From contig JAJEHN010000008.1 of NCBI GenBank assembly GCA_022823665.1, forward strand, positions 1 through 64,000: a stretch of 64,000 nt of DNA. The letters are read 5' to 3'. Made by a program: the position numbers and the translations under genes. Position 1 is the stretch's first letter. Each line of letters starts with the position of its first letter. Under the pieces are notes generated by a model. That model did no database searches, was not told where the DNA came from, and was given only the letters and a program-made list of their open reading frames with translations. This DNA comes from Thermoanaerobaculia bacterium. GTDB taxonomy: Bacteria > Acidobacteriota > Thermoanaerobaculia > Multivoradales > Multivoraceae. Below are positions 58,803 through 64,000 of the stretch, in pieces.

Positions 58803-61800
58803 AGAAACCGTCGTGGCTGGGACCGAGCAGCGCGGCTTCCTCGACCTCTTCGTCGGCGCCTCGCTCAAGAACCCGTTCCTGGCGCTGATTCTCGCCATGG
58901 GCCTGTTCGTGGCCGGGAGCTGGATCGCCGCCACGTTCCCGGTCGACGTCTTCCCCGACCTGACGGCGCCGACCGTGACGGTAGTGACCGACGCTCAGGG
59001 ACTGGCGCCGGAAGACGTCGAGGTAGCGATCACCTTTCCGATCGAAACGGCGTTGAACGGCGCCCTCGACGTGCGCCGGGTCCGATCGAGATCCGCCCAC
59101 GGGATCAGCATCGTCTGGGTCGACTTCGAGTGGGGAACCGACATCTTCCTCGCCAGACAGATCGTGAGCGCCAGGCTTCAGGCGCAGGCGCTGGACCTTC
59201 CGGCAGGCGTGAACCCGCCGGTGCTCGCCCCCATCAGTTCGATCATGGGCGAGATCATGCTGGTCGGCCTGAGTGCTTCCGAGGCGCGGCTCATGGAGGT
59301 GCGCACCCTCGCGGACTGGGTCGTTCGCCGCAGGCTGCTGGCCGTACCGGGCGTCTCCCAGGTGATCTCCCAGGGCGGCGATGTTCGCGAGTACCAGGTC
59401 CTGGTCGATCCGCAGCGCCTGCTCGCGTACCGCGTAGGGCTCGAAGACGTGCTCGCCGCAACGGCGGGGTCCAGCGAGAACGTGTCGGGCGGCCTCTACT
59501 GGTCGAGCGGGCGTGAAGTTCTGATCCGCGGGATCGTGCGTCCCGGCGACGTCGAGGACATCGCCAGGACGGTGGTGGCGACGAGGGACGGAACACCGGT
59601 TCTGATCGAGGATCTCGCCGAGGTGCGGATCGGGCCCAAGATCACCTACGGAACCGGGTCGGTGAACGCGGAATCCGCGGTCATCCTCTCGATCCAGAAA
59701 CAGGCGGGCGCCAATACTCTGGAACTCACCAGCAGGGTGGAAGCCGAACTCGATCAGATCGAGGCGGCGCTGCCGGAGGGAATCTCCCTGGAACGGGACA
59801 TCTTCCGGCAGGCCGACTTCATCTCGCTCGCGGTGGAGAACGTGATCCTCGCGCTGCGCGACGGCGCCTTCTTCGTCATCGCCATCCTGTTGTTGTTCCT
59901 CTGGAACGTACGCACCACCCTGATCTCCGTGGTCGCCATCCCGCTGTCGCTGGCTCTCGCGATCATCGTGATGAGGATCCTCGGCGGCACCGTCAACACG
60001 ATGACCCTGGGCGGAATGGCGATCGCGATCGGCGCCCTGGTCGACGACGCGATCATCTTCGCCGAGAACGTGCATCGCCGGCTCCGCGACAACCGCAGAC
60101 GCCCGCACGGCGAGCGCGAGGCACCCCTGGAGATCATTCGCGGCGCCGCGAGGGAGATCCGGGATCCGATCCTGAACGCGACGCTGATCATCACGATCGT
60201 CTTCGTGCCGCTCTTCTTCCTCTCCGGCGTGGAAGGGCGAATGCTCAAGCCCCTCGGCGAGGCCTACATCGTGAGCATCCTGTCGTCGCTCTTCATCGCC
60301 GTGACCGTAACGCCCGCGCTCTGCTATCTGCTGCTCCCGAACGACCGTTCCATCACGCGGCTCCGCGAACCGTGGCTGGTCAGGGGACTCGAGTTCCTCT
60401 ACGAGAAGGTGCTCGACCGGACCCTGCGTCATTCCGGGAAGATGCTGCTCGCCGCGGCGGCTCTGCTCGCCGGCACCCTGGCTCTCGTCCCCACGTTGGG
60501 CCGGGAGTTCCTGCCCGAGTTCCAGGAGGGTTCGCTGACGATCGCGATTATCGGCCTGCCGGGTACTTCACTCCAGGAATCTGACGCGACCGGCACCCGG
60601 GTGGAACAGCGGCTGCTGCAGGTGCCGGGCGTGGTCTCGACCGCGCGACGCACCGGCCGCGCCGAACTGGACGAAGAAGGACAGGGATCGAACGTCTCCC
60701 ACGTCGAGGCCCAACTGGATCTCACCGATCGAGAACTCGCCGAAGTCCTGGCCGAGGTCCGTGAGCACCTCGCGGGCATACCGGGCACCAGCATCACGGT
60801 GGGACAGCCCATCGGCCACCGCATCGATCACATGCTCTCCGGAACGCGCGCGGCGATCGCGATCAGCATCTTCGGGCCCGACCTGCGGGAGCTGCGCCAG
60901 ACCGCCGGCCAGATCGAAGCCATCGCCCACGAGGTTCAGGGACTGGTGGACGTCTCGGCGGAGCAGCAGGCGGAGGTCCCACAGTTGCAGGTGCGGGCCA
61001 ACCGCCGGGCCATGGCCCGCTACGGCGTCACTCCCGGACATCTCGCGGAAGCCGTCAACGTGGCCATTCAGGGCGAAGCCGTCTCCATCGTGCGGGAAGG
61101 GGAGCGGACGTTCGATCTCCTGGTTCGTTACGCCGATGAGTACCGTACCGATCCCCAAGCGATCGGCGACGCCCTGATGGCGACGCCCGCCGGGCCGATC
61201 GTGCCCTTGTCGCAACTCGGGTCCATCGTGCAGGCGATGGGGCCGAACATGATCACCCGCGAGAACGTCCAGAGGAAGATCGTGGTCAGCGCCAACGTCG
61301 CTGGCCGGGATGTCATCGGAGCCGTCACCGAGCTGCAGGAGCGCGTCGCAGCCGGTCTCGACCTGCCGGCTGAGTACTACCTTCAGTACGGCGGCCAGTT
61401 CGAGAGCGGTGAGGCCGCCAGCCGCCGGATCACCATGCTGTCGCTGTTCTCGGTCGGCGCGATCTTTCTGATCATGTTCCGCGCCTTCGGCAGCTTCCGA
61501 ACCGCCATGTTCCTGATGGTGAACCTGCCGCTGGCCCTGACGGGCGGAGTGGCCGCCGTTCTTCTGATCGGCGGAACCGTCAACGTCGCCACCCTGGTCG
61601 GCTTCATCACGCTGTTCGGAATCGCGGTACGGAACGGAATGCTGCTCGTAAGCCGCTACCAGGACCTGTGTGCGGCCGGAGTGTCGCTTCCCGACAGCAT
61701 TCGGCAGGGCTCGGTGGAGCGTCTCAGTCCGATTCTGATGACCGCTCTCACCGCCGGCCTCGCCCTGATTCCACTTGCGATGGGAATCGGCGAGCCCGGG

Positions 61801-61956
61801 AAGGAGATTCAGGCGCCGCTTGCCGTCGTGGTCCTCGGTGGCCTGACGACCTCGACCGTTCTCAACATGATCGTCGTTCCGGCCCTTTTCATGCGCTACG
61901 GCCGGATGGCTGTCGGGACTCCCGCGGAGACGGCGGCGACAACTCCGGCCGGGTGA
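58786..61956 (+). CDS. Heavy-metal RND efflux permease (CzcA-like)
   Basis: 1056 residues, 12 helices in two sets with two large periplasmic loops. N-terminal ASLKNPFLALILAMGLFVAG, FPVDVFPDLTAPTVTVVTDA, TMTLGGMAIAIGALVDDAII followed by FAENVHRRL (helix-4 acidic pair), RRTGRAELDEEGQGSNVSH and IPLAMGIGEPGKEIQAPLA, all typical of the HME branch (CzcA/CusA/NccA). It exports Zn, Co, Cd or Ni from the periplasm. The C-terminus overlaps the convergent GST gene by 68 nt. Metal choice cannot be fixed from sequence, but the His-rich partners favour zinc or nickel/cobalt over copper (no Met-rich motifs seen). Confidence 0.92.
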   Translation: MATPTEETVVAGTEQRGFLDLFVGASLKNPFLALILAMGLFVAGSWIAATFPVDVFPDLTAPTVTVVTDAQGLAPEDVEVAITFPIETALNGALDVRRVRSRSAHGISIVWVDFEWGTDIFLARQIVSARLQAQALDLPAGVNPPVLAPISSIMGEIMLVGLSASEARLMEVRTLADWVVRRRLLAVPGVSQVISQGGDVREYQVLVDPQRLLAYRVGLEDVLAATAGSSENVSGGLYWSSGREVLIRGIVRPGDVEDIARTVVATRDGTPVLIEDLAEVRIGPKITYGTGSVNAESAVILSIQKQAGANTLELTSRVEAELDQIEAALPEGISLERDIFRQADFISLAVENVILALRDGAFFVIAILLLFLWNVRTTLISVVAIPLSLALAIIVMRILGGTVNTMTLGGMAIAIGALVDDAIIFAENVHRRLRDNRRRPHGEREAPLEIIRGAAREIRDPILNATLIITIVFVPLFFLSGVEGRMLKPLGEAYIVSILSSLFIAVTVTPALCYLLLPNDRSITRLREPWLVRGLEFLYEKVLDRTLRHSGKMLLAAAALLAGTLALVPTLGREFLPEFQEGSLTIAIIGLPGTSLQESDATGTRVEQRLLQVPGVVSTARRTGRAELDEEGQGSNVSHVEAQLDLTDRELAEVLAEVREHLAGIPGTSITVGQPIGHRIDHMLSGTRAAIAISIFGPDLRELRQTAGQIEAIAHEVQGLVDVSAEQQAEVPQLQVRANRRAMARYGVTPGHLAEAVNVAIQGEAVSIVREGERTFDLLVRYADEYRTDPQAIGDALMATPAGPIVPLSQLGSIVQAMGPNMITRENVQRKIVVSANVAGRDVIGAVTELQERVAAGLDLPAEYYLQYGGQFESGEAASRRITMLSLFSVGAIFLIMFRAFGSFRTAMFLMVNLPLALTGGVAAVLLIGGTVNVATLVGFITLFGIAVRNGMLLVSRYQDLCAAGVSLPDSIRQGSVERLSPILMTALTAGLALIPLAMGIGEPGKEIQAPLAVVVLGGLTTSTVLNMIVVPALFMRYGRMAVGTPAETAATTPAG

Positions 61957-62602
61957 AGAAGTTGGCCTGCGCCGCCCGGACATAGGCGGGGCGCAGGTTC
62001 AGACGATCGCGATAGGCCGCGAGCCGCTCACCGATCGGCTCGCCGTAGGCAACCGCCCAGTCCAGGCAACTGCCAAGCAGGATGTCGACGCCCGTGAACC
62101 GATCGCCGAGCAGGAACTCCCGCCCGTCAGCCAACTCGAGCTCCGCCACCGCGGACTGCTTCGCGAAGCCCTCGCTCGCGGTCTGAATCGCGGCCGGCGC
62201 CTCGCCATAAAGGTAGGCGAGATCGCGGTGCTTGCGGATCACGTAGAGCGTGTGGGCGTCGAGCTCCATCATCACGAAGAACGCCCACTGATCGTAGCGC
62301 GCCCGGGCTTCGGTGCCGGCGGCCGGAATCAGGCCGACCGGCTCGCCGTAGGTCTCGGCCAGGTAGTTCACGATCGCCGCGCTCTCGGCGAGCGCGAGTT
62401 CCCCGTCCTGCAGCAGCGGGATCTTCTGGCGCGGATTCAGCCGCGTGAACTCCTCCGTCTGCGTCTCGCCGGTGCGCGGACCGATCGGCCGGTGCTCGTA
62501 GTCGAGCCCCAACTCGGCCAGCGCCCAGTGTGCACGCAGCGTCCGCGACGTGCTGCAGCCCCAGAGCACCAGGGATGGGGCCGTAGTCCGCTCGTCTGGC
62601 AT
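61889..62602 (-). CDS. Glutathione S-transferase family protein
   Basis: 237 residues from ATG 62602. Thioredoxin-like N-terminal domain SLVLWGCSTSRTLRAHWALA, cis-Pro loop RQKIPLLQDGELALAESAA and NYLAETYG; helical C-terminal domain with LLGDRFTGVDILLGS. The last ~20 residues (after AQANFFTR) are translated from the strand opposite the end of the CzcA-like gene and may be a read-through tail. Low similarity to the other GST in the window (31611-32228). Substrate unknown. Confidence 0.87.
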   Translation of the reverse strand: MPDERTTAPSLVLWGCSTSRTLRAHWALAELGLDYEHRPIGPRTGETQTEEFTRLNPRQKIPLLQDGELALAESAAIVNYLAETYGEPVGLIPAAGTEARARYDQWAFFVMMELDAHTLYVIRKHRDLAYLYGEAPAAIQTASEGFAKQSAVAELELADGREFLLGDRFTGVDILLGSCLDWAVAYGEPIGERLAAYRDRLNLRPAYVRAAQANFFTRPELSPPSPRESRQPSGRSA

Positions 62603-62706
62603 GGGCACAGCGAGAATGTCACAGAAGGTCCGGAGCGTGAGGAACAGTCGCCGCCGAAGCAGTGCCGCCCAGCCCGGCGAGCGGCCTGAAGAGACGCGGC
62701 TCGGCG

Positions 62707-62916
62707 CTACCCGGACCGGGGCAGCGACACCGCCAGCGAAACGCCCAGGCAGACCATGGCGAGGACGTAGAAGGCGATCGTCACGACATCGGCCAGCACC
62801 GGCACGTCGACCGGTCCGGACAGGGACCGCCGGCAGGCGGCTATCGGCAGGCCGGCGCCGATCAGGCCGAGTACGACCCAGCGCGCCCACGTCAGTCGAG
62901 AGTTCGGTTCCGCCAT
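62707..62916 (-). CDS. Small membrane protein
   Basis: 69 residues from ATG 62916. Two hydrophobic segments, WVVLGLIGAGLPIAA (about 13-27) and VTIAFYVLAMVCLGVSLAV (about 46-64), joined by a short charged loop. No family recognised. Support comes from the clean two-helix pattern; no strong ribosome binding site is visible, and a longer reading (to 62982) is possible. Confidence 0.5.
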   Translation of the reverse strand: MAEPNSRLTWARWVVLGLIGAGLPIAACRRSLSGPVDVPVLADVVTIAFYVLAMVCLGVSLAVSLPRSG

Positions 62917-63061
62917 GGTTCTCAGTCCCGTTGCCGTGTCGTGTCTCGCGTGCCTCGCTGCGAGGCGAGGGGAGGATGTCACAGATCGCGCCGTTTCGCA
63001 GCTTCCCCGCGGCGGACGCTAGACTGAGCGTCACCCATAGCCAATCAGACGGGAGGTCGAG

Positions 63062-64000
63062 ATGCAGATCAGGCGACGGAGGTCTTCGTTCTGGAGGGTC
63101 TGGGGCACCGCGGTCATCTCGGTAGGTGCCCTCATCGTGATTGCCGCGGCGGCGGCCCTGATGATGTTCGCGGCGTCGCCCGCGGGCGCTGAGGAGATTC
63201 CGCGACGCCACGACGGCCGTCCCGACCTCTCGGGCACCTACGACATCGCCACCCTGACGCCGGCTCAGCGGCCGGACCGGTTCGGCGACCGGCTCGAGCT
63301 GACGCCGGAAGAAGCCGCCGCGCTCGCCGAGCACTGGTCGACGAACTTCGACAAGGACCACGCGCCGAGCGACCCGAACCGCGAGGCCCCGCCCAAGGGC
63401 GGCACCGGCATCTACGCGCCCGAGTTCACCGGCGCGGCGGGCAAGGTCGGCGGCTACAACGCCTTCTTCGTCGACATCGGTACGGGCGCCTTCCAGCTCA
63501 ACGGCAAGTACCGCACCTCGATCATCACGGACCCGCCCGACGGCCGTTATCCGTCGCTCAGCGAGCATGGACAGGAAAGGAGCAAGCGGCTGGCTCCCTT
63601 CCGCCACGAGAACACGGGCACGGCCTGGTGGCTGGACCTGCCCGTCGGCCCCTACGACGATCACGAACTGCGGCCCCTCGCCGAACGCTGCATCCTCACC
63701 CGCGGCGCCTCCGGGCCGCCGTCCATGCCGGGGATGTACAACAACCTGAAGACGATCGTCCAAACGGACACCCACGTGATGATCCTGATCGAGTGGATGC
63801 ACGACGTGCGGATCATCCGGCTCGACTCCGAGCACCTGCCCGACACGATCCGCAAGTGGAGCGGCGATTCCATCGGCCGGTGGGAGGGCGACACCCTCGT
63901 CGTCGAGACGAGGAACTTCCGGGAGATTCCCGGCTCGGTCACACGGGGTTCGCGCGACATGCGGGTGACGGAGCGGTTCAGCCGCATCGACGCCGACAAC
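63062..64000 (+). CDS. Secreted protein of unknown function, paralogue 3 (partial, window edge)
   Basis: At least 313 residues; ATG 63062 has GGGAGG 7 nt upstream and the frame is open to the right edge. Longer signal-anchor than its paralogues (VISVGALIVIAAAAALMM). RHDGRPDLSGTYDIATLTPA, EFTGAAGKVGGYNAF (identical to paralogue 1), WEGDTLVVETRNF and RVTERFSRIDADN place it closest to 44777-45865. The terminal CHEGNY region lies beyond the window. Confidence 0.8.
   Translation, partial: MQIRRRRSSFWRVWGTAVISVGALIVIAAAAALMMFAASPAGAEEIPRRHDGRPDLSGTYDIATLTPAQRPDRFGDRLELTPEEAAALAEHWSTNFDKDHAPSDPNREAPPKGGTGIYAPEFTGAAGKVGGYNAFFVDIGTGAFQLNGKYRTSIITDPPDGRYPSLSEHGQERSKRLAPFRHENTGTAWWLDLPVGPYDDHELRPLAERCILTRGASGPPSMPGMYNNLKTIVQTDTHVMILIEWMHDVRIIRLDSEHLPDTIRKWSGDSIGRWEGDTLVVETRNFREIPGSVTRGSRDMRVTERFSRIDADN

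Noticed and set aside
1..64000. tRNA or rRNA genes
   Set aside because: No cloverleaf landmarks or conserved rRNA segments were seen in any gap; gaps are few and short.

Overview
The window is high-GC DNA (roughly two-thirds G+C by eye) packed with long genes. It comes from a Gram-negative bacterium: it encodes two TonB-dependent receptors, two RND efflux systems with TolC-type outer-membrane partners, and an LpxL-like acyltransferase. The mix of large secreted proteins of unknown family, a cytochrome-linked copper monooxygenase, DUF2911 and DUF6265 proteins, and frequent GTG starts with 4-nt GTGA/ATGA overlaps fits an uncultured Acidobacteriota-like organism. That taxonomic reading is an inference; no rRNA or marker gene is present to settle it.

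Layout: 1-134, tail of an ISL3-like transposase. 425-5783, a four-gene surface-glycan operon (sulfatase-fold enzyme, GT2 glycosyltransferase, flippase, GT-C glycosyltransferase). 5794-7047, a long palindrome followed directly by an orphan Orc1/Cdc6-like AAA+ ATPase. 7079-8020, a methyltransferase; 8178-8358, a structured repeat; 8380-10495, a BtuB-like receptor under a cobalamin riboswitch. 10604-19331, recC-recB-recD. 19412-23114 (minus strand), a cytochrome/copper monooxygenase, kynureninase and a squalene/phytoene synthase-family enzyme.

23219-31603 holds a TolC-type lipoprotein, two tandem membrane-fusion proteins and an MpaB-like oxygenase on the plus strand, facing an RND permease on the minus strand. 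That permease ends a six-gene operon that begins with a receptor carrying an Asp-rich loop (36658) and continues through a START-like protein, a HupE-type permease, its membrane-anchored partner and a GST. 36725-40343 carries a secreted RidA protein and a FabG-FabF-ACP-acyltransferase cassette. 40450-44710 encodes a sarcosine-oxidase-like complex in which alpha and gamma subunits are fused and both iron-sulfur sites have cysteines. 44777-47489 holds secreted proteins and a GFA protein.

47622-49012 is a lower-GC patch with a shortened Mrr-like nuclease relative and a DUF3800 protein, bordered by the second copy of the structured repeat (49211-49385). 49399-52912 has a second secreted-family paralogue and a PQQ/haem dehydrogenase. 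52802-61956 is a zinc/divalent-metal island: ZIP transporter, a small membrane-anchored His-rich protein, a CDF exporter and a CzcCBA-like RND pump, four of them carrying histidine-rich segments. The window ends with a GST, a small membrane protein and a third secreted-family paralogue that runs off the edge.

The observations most worth pursuing are the palindrome plus AAA+ ATPase module, the covarying repeat pair, the fused sarcosine-oxidase-like subunit, the His-rich metal island and the truncated-nuclease/DUF3800 island.
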